A stretch of 64,000 nt of DNA from Smittia aterrima (taxonomy: Eukaryota; Arthropoda; Insecta; Diptera; Chironomidae). The stretch is from the NCBI GenBank assembly GCA_033063855.1, contig CP093829.1, positions 1,498,243-1,562,242 of the forward strand, read 5' to 3'. The first letter of the stretch is position 1; each line of letters begins with the position of its first letter. Under the pieces are notes generated by a model, which saw nothing but the letters and a program-made list of their open reading frames with translations, did not search any database and was not told the DNA's origin. The translations under genes and the position numbers were made by a program. Shown here piece after piece: positions 24,516 through 39,174 of this stretch.

Positions 24516-25630
24516 ATGAAGACGTTGGTGGTTCTTTCGTTATTTTTGTTCGCTGATGGTGAGACCATAAAATTAAATTCTATTTCAAATCTTAAATGAA
24601 ATGTTTTGATAGTTTTACTGGCATCGCCAATTGTCAGTGACCGCGATACAATTCGTTGGTCAATGATTCCTGATGCTGAAGGACGCTTGCATTTGATTGA
24701 CTTAGATGTCTACGAAAATCCTATCGCGCCTCTCTACGTTGCAGAGACCGACGTTAGATTCTTGTTGTTCACACGTCGCAATCCAACTGTCGCTCAAATT
24801 ATTACTTTGAATATGGCCTCGATCCAAAACTCAAACTTCGATGCTAGACACCCAACTCGTATCACAATTCACGGATGGAATGGAAGCATCGAGTCCCGTG
24901 TCAATACTTTGGTTAATGAAGCTTATTTCCAACACGGCGAATACAACGTGAGATAAACTTTTCAAACTTTCGAATAATTTTTAAAGCAAATTTTTATCTG
25001 AAGATGATCACAGTGGATTGGGCAGCAGGAGCAACTACAATTAATTATATAACTTCTCGCAATCGTGTTGAAGAAACTGGAGAGTTTATCGCTAGATTTG
25101 TCGATTTCCTTCACGAAAATGGTTTAGTTCGATTTGCAGAGGTTCATGTCATCGGTCACAGTCTTGGAGGTCAAGTTGCTGGATTCGTTGGAAAGCAAGT
25201 TAGACGAGGAACTCTTCAAGTCGTAATGGCACTAGATCCAGCTGGCCCTCTTTTCCCAGCAGATGACCCTACTCGTAGAACTGCTCCAACTGATGCCGTT
25301 TATGTGGAAATCATTCACACGAACGCTGGAGCTTTGGGAATGCGTGAACCTATTGGCGATGCTTCTTTCTATCCTAACGGTGGATTTTTACAACCTGGCT
25401 GCACAGAAATTAACCAGCAATGCTCACACACTCGATGCATTCTCTTCTACGCTGAATCAATCAACTCACGTTTCACCTCAACTGAGTGTTCATCATGGCA
25501 AGAAATTACCAACGGAATGTGTACACCAACAGGAAGAACAGCTTCACTTGGAGGTCCTCTTGGAAATATTGGCTTGACAGGAAACTATTTCCTGACCACA
25601 AACGAAGATTCACCTTTCTCAAGAGGTTGA
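24516..25630 (+). CDS. secreted lipase of the pancreatic lipase / phospholipase A1 family
   Basis: Predicted extracellular lipid esterase, 334 aa, in three exons: 24516-24558, 24613-24947 and 25004-25630, with introns of 54 and 56 bp. The signal peptide (MKTLVVLSLFLFADVLLAS) is split by the first intron. The alpha/beta-hydrolase triad is complete: Ser179 in GHSLGGQ, Asp204 in ALDPAGP, and His268 in CSHTRC. The segment TRITIHGWNG precedes the triad, as expected in this family. The short region between the Asp and His, without an obvious long lid, resembles insect lipases of the PLA1/yolk-protein-related branch. Triacylglycerol versus phospholipid preference cannot be decided. AATAAA lies at 25755-25760. 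Confidence 0.93.
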
Positions 25631-25987
25631 TCACGTCAGAAGATAAGAAAAGCTTTAGAATCGATTATCTTATCAAAGTTGTAAATCAGTTGAGATAAAG
25701 ATGTTTGACAAAGAAAACTTATAAATAATTTTTTTCATTCATTCATTACTTTTCAATAAATATCTTAGCTCAACGGATCGAAGAAGAAATTAATTTATAG
25801 CTTTGAAAGGTTGGCAAGGTTGACGTTCAACCTTTTGAGTGTTCCACAACAAAATTTAACGGTCGCATTTTAAAATTGTGTGTTCCGTAAAAAAGATCCA
25901 CTTGAAAGTCGAAAGCAAAACAAAGAAAAGAAGTTCGGAGATTAAAAAATATAATTTAACAGGTTTCTTAGCTAATATTCCTTGAAA

Positions 25988-28023
25988 ATGAATAGTTCTT
26001 GGATTGAAGAAGCACATGCTTACAATATGGAGCTTGATGCAGATGAAGTGAGTTGAATATTTTCAGAATTTCAATCATTTCGCAACTATTGCGATTGAAA
26101 ACATTTGATTTAATTTGATTATTCATGAGTCATTTCAATTCACAGGAGATATTTAATCAGTTTGATGTTATTCTGACACGAGTTCCAGCATCACACATAA
26201 ACGAGATCAATGTCGTTGGAGTGATTTTCATTTTTAAGAAGCAAGATTCCTTCTTCCTCGAGTGGCGTCCTAATTGTAATGTAGAAATCGCTGGGAATGT
26301 TGAAATTGCAGAAGATGCGGTTGACGAGTGGAGCATAATCAATCAAATCACATTCAAACCAGCCAACGATTCGCTAAGCTACATTGCACCGAAAGTGAAA
26401 AATCTCCGAATTCCTTTGTTCGACATCAAGAAACTCAAAACTCAAGGGTCAGAACTTTTACTCTTCAACAGAGAAGATCAACACACAGTGACTTATAATT
26501 TCAAGACATCGACATCAGCTTCATTGTTGAGAATTCTTCAAATCAATCGACTACTAAAGCAAAGCTCGTACGACAGAAATATTTACACGATTAAAGATCC
26601 TGAATTCGAGAAGCTCCAGAAGAGCTTTGCTGAGCTTAACATTGAAGAGATCAAAACAGCAAAAGCACCACAACGTCCATTCTTAGTCCACGGCTACGAA
26701 TTTTTATCACAAATTGGCAAAAGTGTTATTGGAACAAGAAACGAACGTGAAAACAAAACTCATCATCGTCCTGGTGCTTATCGTTTCGAAATCGGAACAG
26801 AGGAAATTTCTGGAGACTACAATCCGGAAATGGATAACAGCAGAAACGCGATTGATTCTTCAGTCAAAGTGATTAAAGAGGAGAATCTTCCACCTCGAAA
26901 AATAATAAAACGAGACAACCCATTGACGTCAAAGCAATGGCATGAATTCATCACAGCAGACGGGAAAATATCCGACCCAGAGAGAATTAAGGAAATTATT
27001 TTCCGAGGCGGAATCGAGTTGTCACTGCGAGCTGAAGTTTGGAAATATTTGTTGAACTACGACTTATGGGAACATTCAACAGCCGAACGACTTGAGCGAC
27101 GACAGAGTCTCCAAGATGAATATTATCGAATGAAATCGCAATGGTCAACTCTCTCAGTGAATCAAGAGAAGAATCACACGGGATATCGTGATCGGAAGTG
27201 CCAAATCGAGAAAGATGTGAAGCGAACTGATAGAAACCTCGAGTTCTACAATGGAGACGACAACCCGAATATCGATAGACTACAAGCAATATTATTAACT
27301 TACGTTGCTTATAACTTTGACGTTGGTTACGTTCAAGGCATGAGCGATTTACTCTCACCGATTCTCTTTATGATAGAAGATGAAGCTGCTTCGTTCTGGT
27401 GCTTTGTTGGCTTCATGGAGAAAGTTTTCCGCAATTTTGATGAGGATCAAGCCGGCATGAAGAATCAGCTTAGTAAACTGAGAACGCTGATGGAATTTGC
27501 AAATCCTAAGCTCTTTAAATATCTCAAGAGCCATGACTCCGACAACATGTATTTCTGTTTCCGCTGGCTACTCGTTTGGTTCAAACGTGAGTTTACACAT
27601 GACGACATTCTTGAGCTGTGGGAAGTGCTGTGGACTTCAATGCCGTGCGCCAACTTCCACTTAATTGTTGGAATCGCAATATTGGACAACGAAATGCCGA
27701 CAATAATTGATAACGAATATGGATTCACCGAAATTCTAAAACACGTGAATGACATGTCCGAGAAAATGAATTTAAAACACGTCCTCGAAGTTGCCGAATC
27801 AATTTATCAGCAAATTATCAATTCCACTAAGTTAACCGATAGAGTTAGAACAGTCATAGGACTTGAAGCTGTCAAAGAATACGGAGACGACCCTTTCAAC
27901 TCAGAAGACGAGGAAGAAGCTCAAATTGCAAAGGAACGCGAGAGAAGACTTCAAGATGAATTCGAACAGACAAAGTCAATCGAGATGAACTGTGACAACG
28001 GATTGGATCATAACTTCTTCTAA
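25988..28023 (+). CDS. TBC1D15: TBC1 domain family member 15-like Rab GTPase-activating protein
   Basis: Rab-GAP, 645 aa; vertebrate TBC1D15 acts on Rab7 and links late endosomes and mitochondria through Fis1. There are two exons, 25988-26047 and 26146-28023, with a 98-bp intron in phase 0. The N-terminal half (to about residue 215) corresponds to the DUF3548 region of this subfamily, including the VHGYEFLSQIGK segment. The TBC domain runs from about 305 to 560. It starts at IIFRGGIELSLRAEVWKYLL, carries the arginine finger in IEKDVKR (Arg380) and the glutamine finger in YVQGMSDL (Gln417), and continues through FCFRWLLVWFKREF. Both catalytic fingers are intact. The C-terminal tail is acidic. 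A variant poly(A) signal ATTAAA lies at 28174-28179. Confidence 0.94.
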
Positions 28024-31000
28024 ATGTCAGCTTCTCATCGTCAAATAAGCTCCTGTCAATTATTCTTTATCTAATTTCACTCCGAATTAGGTGTTTACGT
28101 AAAAAACGAGTGTTTAATTTATTACTTGCGGTAGAGCTCGTCTTGGGCCTCGATTTCAATTTATAATTAAGCCATTAAAACACATTTACGGGCAAGAAAA
28201 AAATGAAGTTGAGAGTCATTCGCGGGGCTCGTTTAGGTGCTCAATCTGCAGCTAAATTGTCGAGACGAGAAAGGAAAGCGAGTTGCGAGCCTTTCGCGTG
28301 GCGATCGTTTGTTGTTTGCAGAAATAAACAACGCAGAAATGTTTTTTTTTTATCTTTATATGACACAATATGCATGCACCATAAATATATCCGCAGAGCT
28401 ATTTATAATTATTATGAAAAGTGAAAATAAAGAGAGAAACAACTTGTTGGATATTTTTGTAGGAATTGAAAAGCGATTCGTTTCTTTCTGTTCGTTTCTC
28501 GTTAGCGGTGTATTTAATGAGCTTTCAATAGAAGCTAAGCTAGTTTGGGATTATCCATAGAGTTTGAGAGAGTCAACCAGGTGCGAGTAGACCGTTTATG
28601 ATCGTGACTACATTTGCCAAAGCTCCCTCGAGTGTTGTGCAAAGCTGCACTTTGCTTCATGTGCATAAACGTCTAAACAATTTAATCCATTCTCCAAAGG
28701 CATGTTTTATTTATTAATTATGCAGTGCTTTATTTATATTCACGCAATCTCAGGCACAAAAGCATGGGAGATGAAGTGAGAGAGGGAAGGCAAAAATGCC
28801 AGATGATGATTGCTTGCCGAACGAAGGATTAGCTGACGGAAGAAGTGAACAGTTTTTTGCTTCTACTTTGCTTAATTTGCTTTCAGTTAATGATTCGCAA
28901 CTGAAGGACATTTGTTCATGATTTGATTCTCTAGAACAACTCATCCTTCCAACAGACTCATCATTAAAAAAAAATGCTTCTCTCTGTTTCGTTGATTGAT
29001 TCGATTTCGGTTTCGTTGTTTTCTTTTATGATTACACAATTTTTTTAATAACAAACTTTTTTTTTTATTTTCGGTGAGTTTGCGAATTTAATAACTTCTG
29101 AAAGGAATGGGGGAGAGAGCGAAGCAACAAACCATCTTATTAGAGCGCTGTGTAGTAGTTTTTGTTTTCGCGAACAAAAAAAAAATAATAAAGAATTAAG
29201 AGAAATATTGGGTATCAAAGGGAGCTGCAAAAAAAATAGTCGGCGCCGTGCGGAAATGATGACACAATCTATCAACATGACATCGAAGCAAAGAGAAGAC
29301 ATTTAAACTCGTAATTGACCATCATTTTGCGATCAAGCCCCAAGCTTTTTGTAATTATATTTTTTTTCTTCTGTTTTCGTATATATAATTATGAGGAGAA
29401 AATTACCAGCAAACCTTCTCAGTCAGCGTCCGAAGACGATCGAATGAATATAAAAAAAAACCAAGTGGCTGCTCGCCTTCTTTGCTTTGCTTTCCTTCTC
29501 CCTCTCGCTCCCTTGCTCTATCTTCCGATTAAAGCCAAAGAATTCACAAATATCTGAAATATCCAAATTAGTTGAGTTTGATGTTTCTTCGGGCTCGAAC
29601 GATCGCTCTGAATCTCTCTTCTTTCTTTCGGTTTGCTGTTGCATTGACAAAAACAGCCATAAGCGAACTCGAGTATAATTAACGAAAATGACGATTTGTG
29701 TCTCTGAGAAAAATCAAATGATCTCGTGCACGAAGCCGCGCGGTCAGTCCAATCGACGGTAATTTGGAGTTGTCTCAAGGATATTTCAATTATGATGATC
29801 CCCTGCATTTCTGGCAATAAACCTGCAGTTATACATTTCGTCTCTTCAATAAAATTCGGAATAATTTGGTCGTCGACTGCACGGAGTTCTGTTCTCAGGG
29901 ATTATCAGATGTGAAAGAAAATTGTATTCGTCGATCTTCGCTCTGCGATCTTTTAATTACACGGTTCTTTGACGACATTGCATGAGCGTCATTTATTTAT
30001 GATGAAGTTTCGACTCGACTCATGAGATCCCCAACGAGCCGAAGCCGAAGATGATGCCAGATAAGCTGACACGCGGCGGCCTGCGAATACGATTTTCGCA
30101 GAAGAAAACAAATAACTTTTCTCGAAAGTAATTGCGTTGGCTCTGATCGTTTCCACAGCTCGAACGCAAACAGCTGAAAACTCGTCAGTTAATTGATGTA
30201 AAATCATATCCATCGGTCCGAGAAGACAGTAATGAGATCCTCCGAAGCAATTTTTATTTTCGTGTATTAAATATTTGATGGAAAACGGGGGGAGAGGGAG
30301 ACCGCAGGAAGAAAAAGAAGAGGAAGAGGAGCGACCGTAAGACAACAACGAAATTTGTTCATCATCTTCTTTTTAGGTTTTTTTATGCGAAGGATGGAAA
30401 TTTAGTTAACTCAGCTCTGGAAAGTTATAAGCAAAGAAAAATCCCTAAAGTTACTTTGTACTCGAACTCTTCCTTTCATTTCATGCTTCGACAGAGCAAA
30501 GCAATATGCTGAGAGATTCCGCGCGCTTGAATCTCATTTCCTTCGTTTTTTTTTCTTCGCCTTATTATTGTCCATTGTCTGATGCCAGAAAGATTGGATT
30601 TTGCCCAATATTTGCTTGCCCCGTCGTAAATTACCTCGAGTTGTCTTCTTCTTCCGAAGATTACTGATTCTTATATCATTTTTTGTTGTGGAAACTCATT
30701 AACTCGTGTAATTTGATCTTACAATGCTTATAATGATATCAATTAGCTTCAAACAAATTTTATATTCGGACGAACTTTCCTCAAAGAAATTTATTTTCAA
30801 TTAAAGCCGTCAACTCGCAATACGAACATTCAAATTTGAATGTAAATTCGTGAAGTGAAGATCGTTTAGTCTTAATCACATTTTAACAAGAAGTTTCGCG
30901 ACCGGTTTCCTTCGGCCACTCTTTCGTCATCTGACTCTTTTTTTTTTTCTTTCAAATTAACGAAAATGCGTTTTTAATCCGTCGCCGTGAGTGAAGGAAA

Positions 31001-34000
31001 CTCGACATTTGGCGGTGGCAATTAATTAGCGAGAATGCCTTGAAACAAGCGAGGCGCACGCCGCCTCAAAAAGATTTGAGAATTTCATTCGAATGCCATC
31101 TTCTCACCCGCCTTGCCTCGCGAAAACAAAAAACTTATAAAAGATGAAGCGGTCAGACAACGAACGAAAAAGTTTAATTATTGTGCAACAATGTTTTTAA
31201 TTCTTTTCATTAGGAATTGTGCACATTCAATGTCACGTAATTATGTTTCACGATCGCGAAATCAGATGATGATGATGTTTATGGCGCTAAATTACTATCG
31301 GCAGATGCCGGCCCGAAGAGTTCCGAGTGAGTTAATTAGAAACCTGTAGTGACTTATCTTATCCACTTGAGACTCAAAGTCGATGTTCTGGCATTTAAGT
31401 CTTCCGTAGGAGAAATGAGACGAGAAATCATCAGCGCACAGAGCAACACCCAGACACATTTATAATTGCTTCCAATCAATTATCGGCTGCGCAAAAAGAA
31501 AATATCGCAATTATCGAAAAAGAACCAAACGAAAATTAAATAAAATTTAATCAAAAAGATTTTTCTTCCGTTGCTGGTGTAATCGAAATCACTTTGTCGA
31601 ATTTATTGCGCTGCACCGAGTTATGTGCATCAATTTTTCATCAGTCGAAGCGTATAAAGTATCGGGAAGCGAGTAAATCGAAATTGAAAAAAAAAAGTGC
31701 GGCGAAGGAAGGAGATGGAATGCTGCTATCCGGCTAATTCACATCGAACGGTTCAGAGATTAAATGGGCACCGGCAAGACATACAAACTCTTCTCTCTGT
31801 TATCGACAGTTAAGTAAAAGGTATTTCGTCTTCTTTGTTTTGTCGTTATCAACGAGTTTTCGCTCGACAAAATTCATCCTTCAGTTCAAGCCCGACGATC
31901 GACGACACAAAAAGTTGTAACACAAAACTCGTCGCCCCTTCGTCGTAAAATGCGAAACAGCAAAGTCTTTTCGCCAAAGAGTTCATGAAACCAAAGAGAT
32001 GAAAGAGATTTTTCATTCTCTTCAATTTTTTGATGCAACAAAGTAGTGAACGAGATGCAGGCCGGGAATTTAATTTAAAAGAAACAAAAAGCAGAACACG
32101 TTGTTGCCGAAGCTATTTTTTCTCTTCTATTTACAAGGAATATGCTTCACATGTGAGGGCTTGTACGATGTGACCGTCACAATTGAAATTATTTCTTTAG
32201 TCTTCCTCGAAATTCAGAGAAAAAAATATTTCCTCATTGACGAACTAATGCCACTTCAATCATAGAGGTTGCGTCTTAATGTGAATGTGAGAAATGGCAT
32301 TTTTGACATTCTAGAACTATTTTAGAATCCGCCGATGATCGTAATCTCCAGCAAGCGCTCTCGCTTGTAATTTTTCGCTTCGACTTTCAATGCGCGCCGT
32401 GTAATCTCGAGAAAATTCTCGCAAGCTTGTTTAAGAGCCCTTTGACAAAAGCTACCGATGATGTTTCGTTCGCTTGATGAATTGTGAATTTAATGAGAGA
32501 TTTCTTTCGGATTAGAAGATTAATGCGCGCCGTGAACTCTCGTCATCAATCTGCGGTGAGAATCAGCGCTAAATATCGGGATCACTGAACAGATCCGTTG
32601 ATGCTGCTGCTTCGTCGCCTGCTTATTTCTTTTTTGTGTGTGCAAAGCGAAACACTCCGTGGAATTAAGATCTGAAATTCCTTTGGCAAGATGATTTGTG
32701 AATCTCGATGACGGAATTCTTTGTTTGGCGATGAAATATTTCTGATTGTTTTGCACAAGCTTTTTGTATGCGTTAGAGTAAATATTTGATTTATGGCTTT
32801 CGGGTGATAGTAAATAATGAAGACTCCAATGTCCTATGCAAACAACAAACTTCAATCTTAAAATGAACTTCAAACAAACTAGAGGAGAGAAAGATCCTTA
32901 AAAGGAAATTGATTTCAAGTCAATCATCTCTGCCCTTCTCATTCTTGCTTGCCTTCAACTTCATTCAGTTTTGAGGTAAAAATTCGCCGGCATCACGAGA
33001 AGAAAAAGCAGGAATATTGCCAAAATCAGAACTGGCAAGTAAAAAACACACAAATAAATTGCATTGCGCAGTTGAGAGAGAGAAGGAAGTGGGAAAGAAG
33101 GAGTTCGAAGCGATCGCTGAGTAATTCTGATTCAATTTGCAATAAAGGCTTTACGTTCATTTATTTTCTCTCAAGGCGCGTTTGAAAGGTCAATTTAATT
33201 GAAGAAAGCAGCGAACAGCGCAAGGAAAATGTTGCATAAACGAAATCTCCACACATATATTGATACTGATCTCTGCTTCGCCATCTCTCTCTCCCTTGAC
33301 TCAATGCATCGCTTCACCATCCATCCATCAAGTTGTGTAAGTTGACAATTTTTGTCTTCCTGCTGCTGGTGCTCTTATGTTTCGTTGGTGAAGTTGAAAA
33401 ATAATATAAATTGAATCTCGCGCAATTGGAAATTTAATAATAAATCGCTTTCAACGTTTCTTCGCTCCATGGATTGCGTTTTGTGCAGCGCCACAGCGAA
33501 TTTTCATCACTCTCTCGCACTGCCGCTCGTGTTTTAATTGATAAGCCATTAACATATCGGATGCTCGAGTCGCGATATGTTTTCGTGAGAATTTCACATT
33601 ATTTTATGCAATTTAAAAATCTCGCTACGACTTTAACTGTCGTCTCTGCTGCACATAACTTTTTGTGTTGCTCTTTTTCGCCAAATCGCGTTGAAATCGC
33701 GATGAAAAATTCATAACAACTTCGACTCTATGCGCGAACCATAAGAGTGAAGCTGAGGAGAGAGAAATAAGCGATTTTCTTCACATAAGTAAGAAGGAAA
33801 ATAAATAAATTAAATAATTCTTTCATTGGAGAAAGTAAAAAGCGATTGGAAGAAGGCAAGTGCACTTTACCTAAACTGTAAGTAAGCGAATTGCTAGCCA
33901 GCAGAAAATAATTTGATTTGCCTTTTACGTGATCGAATGTAATGGGCATTAGATTGCTGTTGCCTTGTCTTCGTCGTTGTCGTCGTTTGCCTTGTCGTTG

Positions 34001-37000
34001 ATTAAAATCTCTGAGCGCTTCTGTCGCCCCATGAGACACGATCACTTCTCAAGTGATTAAAGTATCGAAAGATATTTCGTCGTCTAATTGATTGAATTCG
34101 GCGGCAAATCACGACTGAGCATGAAGGAGAGACTTTCAATCGCTTTTCTACTTTCTGGGTCATTCAATTCGCCCGCTTCAATAGTTTATTGAATGATGGA
34201 TTAATTTAAATTAAATTAGATTCGAGCTGCTCTCATTATGAAATAATCTGCCGCTGATTTCAATCGCGAGAAGTCGCGGGTCGTCGTTTATCGCGAATGA
34301 AAGTGAAATAGCGCAATTCGAAATTAATTATGTGTGAGCTTTGGACTTTTCACTTTCCATCTGACTTTGTCGCAATTGCATTTTCATTCAGACGATGGTG
34401 GAAGCAACTAAGCTTATGCAATTAATTACGCCATTCAAATTGACCTGAATATGACGCGCAGCGCGATTTTTCACAGCTTTTGTTTCTCCCTTTTCTTCTA
34501 GTTCTCGTTAGTCTCGCTCCATTGGCGAATAAATTGTTCTTTGCTTGGTGCTTTTGCGCAATTGGGCGCGATGTTGAGTTACATTCCTTACAAATTCATG
34601 CTCTCATGACTTGCATTAGAAATCGCGCTTCATAAATTTGCATGGCACTGAGCATAAGACTCTTTAAAATATTCCACGATATTTATGTTGCTGCCTAAAT
34701 GAAGCCTGCATGCACCAACCACCTCACCACACCGTGAGCTCTCGATCAGCGAAAAAAAAAATTATGAAAATGCATAAATTTTACTTCTCGCGCGCTTATG
34801 ATTAGGTAACAGCTTTGATTAGCTGTAAACGGCCTTTGTCATTTCACGTCGATGATTCAGCAATAAGTTTCACACGAACTTTTCCCATTCTTGTTCACTA
34901 ATTTCGTTTAATGCCATGCCTAACGAAATAATGCATCGTTATCAGGCGTTTGTGCTGTTGCTCTTTATGGCTTTCCCCTCGTTTTGGTGGCGTTGAGGAT
35001 CGACTAGAAATTCTTTTGTTATTGTAATTAGCGCCAGAACACTAATGCTTCGTGATTGTTTAGAAACATTTTCACACTTCGCTTTACTATATCTGCTCAT
35101 GGCTCGAGGAGAGTGAAAACATTCTAAGAAAGAGGCAGAGAGCATTAAGCAAGGTAATGAGTTTTTTTCTTCTTCATTCCAATGATGATGATGATGGTCA
35201 ACATCGTCAATGTACCAAACCGATACAAGATAAAGAAGATTGAACAGCAAAAGGACTTCGTGGCTCGGGATAATTTATCAAAAAAAAGCAGAACAAACTG
35301 AAGACTCAACACGATTGTGTTGTTGAAACATTGGCGACTGTGACATTTCATGGTGAGAGTGTTAATTAATTGATTTGATTATTTTCTTCATTGCTTGAAT
35401 AAAAACGTGTGTAGTGACACAACAAGCTCAAGACGAAAACAAAGAAACTTCACCGACAACAGTTCGGCAATCACATTGATTAAACTTGAAGCGACAGTCG
35501 ATTGCTTGGGACTTGTCATCATGAACTTCAGATTAAACTCAAGTTTGTCATGAAAATGATGAAATGCTTTTGTTTCTTGTGTTGTTGGTTTGAATGTTTA
35601 AAACTGCCAATCTTAAATAATTTTTTTTTGGAGGAAATGTTGAGAACTCTCTGAAGAATCTTGTCCACGATCACATGAAATTTATCATAATTTTCGTTCG
35701 TTGCCTCGGTGCGCTGTCAACCGTTTCAAATTTCTGACCTCAATTACTTGGTTGTTGACGCTCCTCAGGCGTAGATGTTCTTTAAACGAAGCCGTTGGAC
35801 TCATAAACGCAATTTCACGGCCCCGAAAAAAAAAGCAGAATTTTTGATTCTATTAGCTGACCATTCGTCTTTACCCATGTCACGATTCATTTACATCATC
35901 CCAGCTTAAAAGCTTCGTAAATGAATCAAACGCGCGACTGATTTCCATTGAGTTTTATGCAAATGTTTGTTGTGTTCTGTTCTTGGATGGTGGGAGCTAA
36001 TGAAAGCAGATGAGAAGAAGAAGAAAACGTGGAAAGGAGCAGCTACCGAAAAGCGAGAAGACAAAAAGCGCACAACGAGCTATAAGCTCATTAAAGACTT
36101 CCCAAGAATGATCTCGTGAAACACCCGCGATATCTTCTGGTGTCCGAAGCGCATCAATTTTTCTCTTCTCCACATGGAAACCCGAAGACAAAACTTCAAA
36201 TTTGGCAATTGTTTTTTGCCTTTATTTATTTCGACTTTTGGCAGCATTAATCATTTTAAATGCACAGCAACACAAAGCGGAGAATCGAAGATGCGAAGAG
36301 TAAAAAAAAGAAATTGAACGAGCAGTTTGTGAACGAATTAAATGAAAGGGCTTTCTTTATAAAATAATTAAAGTTTTGATCTCTGAAGTCTTCAAAGTGT
36401 TGACTCTAAATGCGTGAAATATTTAAAACTCTTTAGAATTGACCTTGATGTGTCAATCTCCACAAATCCTCTCTTAAATAACTTATCCAAAAGCTCATCA
36501 AAATCCCAGCAGAAAAAGCCCTAACAGAGACTCGGAGAAAAGAAAAATTATAATAAAAATTGAAGTTGAAGGGAAAACAATCAGAGAAAAATAAAAACAC
36601 AGAAACTAAACATGAGCTGTATCAAAAAAATTCGGAGTCGAATTCTCGAAACCACAAAAGAAATGAAGAGAGAAAAAAAAGCGCACAGATTGCATAAAAA
36701 AGTGTTTGATTCTCTGAATTCCTCTTAGCTCACGAAAACCGACGAGTGGTGGAATGGGCTTTAGGAATCTTTTGGCGAGAGAGACGAGCGACTACTTAGT
36801 TGAGATTTCCCATTCAACTATTTTGTTTGCCACTTATCGTCGATCGCGAAAATCACATTTTCCCATGATGTTCCACCTCTGTGTCTTTTATCTGTCGTTC
36901 TCTCCTTTCCAATCTACCATTTGTACACACATGATGATGCTGACGATACACATTCATGGGCGATTATCACTGGCAGATAATTATATGGACGAACATTCTT

Positions 37001-39130
37001 TCATTGCAATCGTATCTCGTCTCCTTCTTCTTCTTCGACCATCTTTTCTCCTTTTCTTCTTCTTATTGCAAACGTAAACACACATTTTGGATTGCAAAGG
37101 AATAAAAAGAAAGACTCGATACAACTGGCGACAGAATACAGAGAAATTTATGATAAGCTTTGACTGAGAAGTTATTGCGCTCTTTATCATATTTAGAATC
37201 GTTTTTTGGATATTAATTATCGAATTTCGCGCACTGCTGTCTCACTCTCTTTCGCCGAAAGCTCGTGACGAGCTGTTGTTACATTGTTGCCACTGAAAAT
37301 TTCTTCAACAATAGCCGGCGGGCCAAAGAGAGCGAAGAAGCAACAGCAGCTAAGAAAAATTAAATTTCCATCAAGTAATGATAGTCAGGCGGTCGATGCA
37401 AATTATTTTGTGCCAATTTCTCACTTTTTTTTTGGCGGGAGATCGCTCATGCCTTGCAGGTCATTCGAAAACCGTTTAATCCAAGGTGATCTCGTTTACC
37501 GGGTCAGTCTCATTAGATAAACGTTTCAACGTTTAAATTCCCCAAGTGCTCACACGAAGAAATCCTTTTGATCACATGTGGTAGATGATTCGATTCGGCT
37601 TTACTGTCGGACGAATGGCAAAGGCTGAAACGGAAAACAAACGAAATTACCATTCGAGCTATTTGAAGAATAAATAAGCAGCAGTCAAAGGATGGAAAAT
37701 GCTGGAATTCAATTTATCGAGTGTGCAACGAAGTCTACCGAACATAAAGCAACGCACAACGAAAGGAAAGAATCGAAATAATAACATAGCCAATGCAATC
37801 GAGATATTCGGAATGATATTTCTTCTCCAACTTCTCTCGCTCGATCGATACTAAGGCCCATTATCATTATTTGAATGATTCGACTTTTAACGACTTTTGA
37901 TTGAATGTTTTCGGGGGGAGACACGGCATTATTTACAACAATCTAAGCACAATGGACCGTCTCATCGTCGACAATGCGATTTCTCCACGGGTTCCCATTC
38001 TAGTTTTTCTTATTCTCCACACAATTCCCTTTTTCGATTCTCTGCTGTTATTTATTCTTTTGATTTCATACGTGAAATGAAGAAAGAAAACAAAAGAAAT
38101 GAGTATAAAACTACCTGTCTATAGCGTCGACCGAGAATGTTCTCTTCTTTCATCTCTCGACGGCAGAGTCAACACATATCATCGCTATCCGACTAAGGCG
38201 ATGTATTCTAATTTTCACTGTGGCCAAAGACGAGGGCGCAATTTCTCTGACGGTTCGCTCATCTATCTCGACCATAAGAAAAAAATCCGGGTCGCGACTA
38301 TTAAAGACTTCGCAGCAAGACCAAAAGAGAAGAATAAAAAAAAACATTCAATTTTCAATTAATTTTTCTTTCTCTTCAAATCGCCTTCGTTTTATTAACG
38401 AAAAATGCGCCTTCGCAACGAAGAAAACATAACAAAGCAACGTTCTATCATTAATAATTTACGAAAAAAAAAATGTATTTACTACATTTTTGCGCTCGCC
38501 ACATACACACACGCGAAATTAAAAACCGGAGCGAAAAAAAACATTGAGCAACATCCAGAGAAGAAAAAAAAAATGTTTAAAGCACTGGATGAAAATTTTT
38601 ATAAAAAACTTCAACGACTCAGAGGAAGGAAACCTGTTTTAAAAAGTTATAATGAGACGTCGTCGAGATGAAGAGAGTTTTTTGGATTCTCACAAATACA
38701 AGGAAGAGAAGAGAAATGTGTGTGTGTTAGAAAGGTTAAATTAAGGAACTAAAAAATTCAGTAATTTTGGGTACTTAGCCCTCTATCCATCGATGAATGA
38801 AGCTTTGTGTGCGTCGCGAGTTTTTATTAATTTTCTTACATTTTCCTTTGGTCTTTCTCTTCTCATCCATCGAGCAACTTCATGAAGAGGCTAAATAGCT
38901 TCGTTGCTCTCAATTCCTCCCAAAAAGAATGAATTTAAATCGCCAGCGAACATGAAATGAATGTTGAAAGATCATAAAAACTATCAAAGCTCTCCAGAGC
39001 TCTCGATCTCCTCTTGTGCAAGAGCGTAATCTTAAAATGTGTTGAGCGTAAAATTCCTTTAAGACGAGTTTCTGACTTAACATTTTTTTTTTCTTCATGT
39101 ACCTAACAAAAAACAATCGCTCTCTTGCAG
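28024..39130. other. 11-kb stretch without a confident gene
   Basis: The first 150-200 bp are TBC1D15 3' UTR. The rest is AT-rich with purine or pyrimidine runs, and no open frame shows a recognisable domain. One possible exon with good splice signals is at 31214-31326 (see findings). It is most likely intergenic and regulatory DNA ahead of dachsous, but a gene with very small exons cannot be excluded. Confidence 0.5.
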
Positions 39131-39174
39131 CGTGCACACCTTCACGCCGCCGGTGACTATGAGGTCAAATACAG
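39131..39174 (+). other. candidate 44-nt internal exon
   Basis: The segment is bounded by CTCTTGCAG and GTAAAC, with a branch-point-like CTAAC at 39103-39107. It is clearly more GC-rich than its surroundings. Two of its three forward frames are open; frame 1 reads RAHLHAAGDYEVKY. I do not recognise the peptide. It could be coding, or an alternative untranslated exon of dachsous. Confidence 0.35.
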
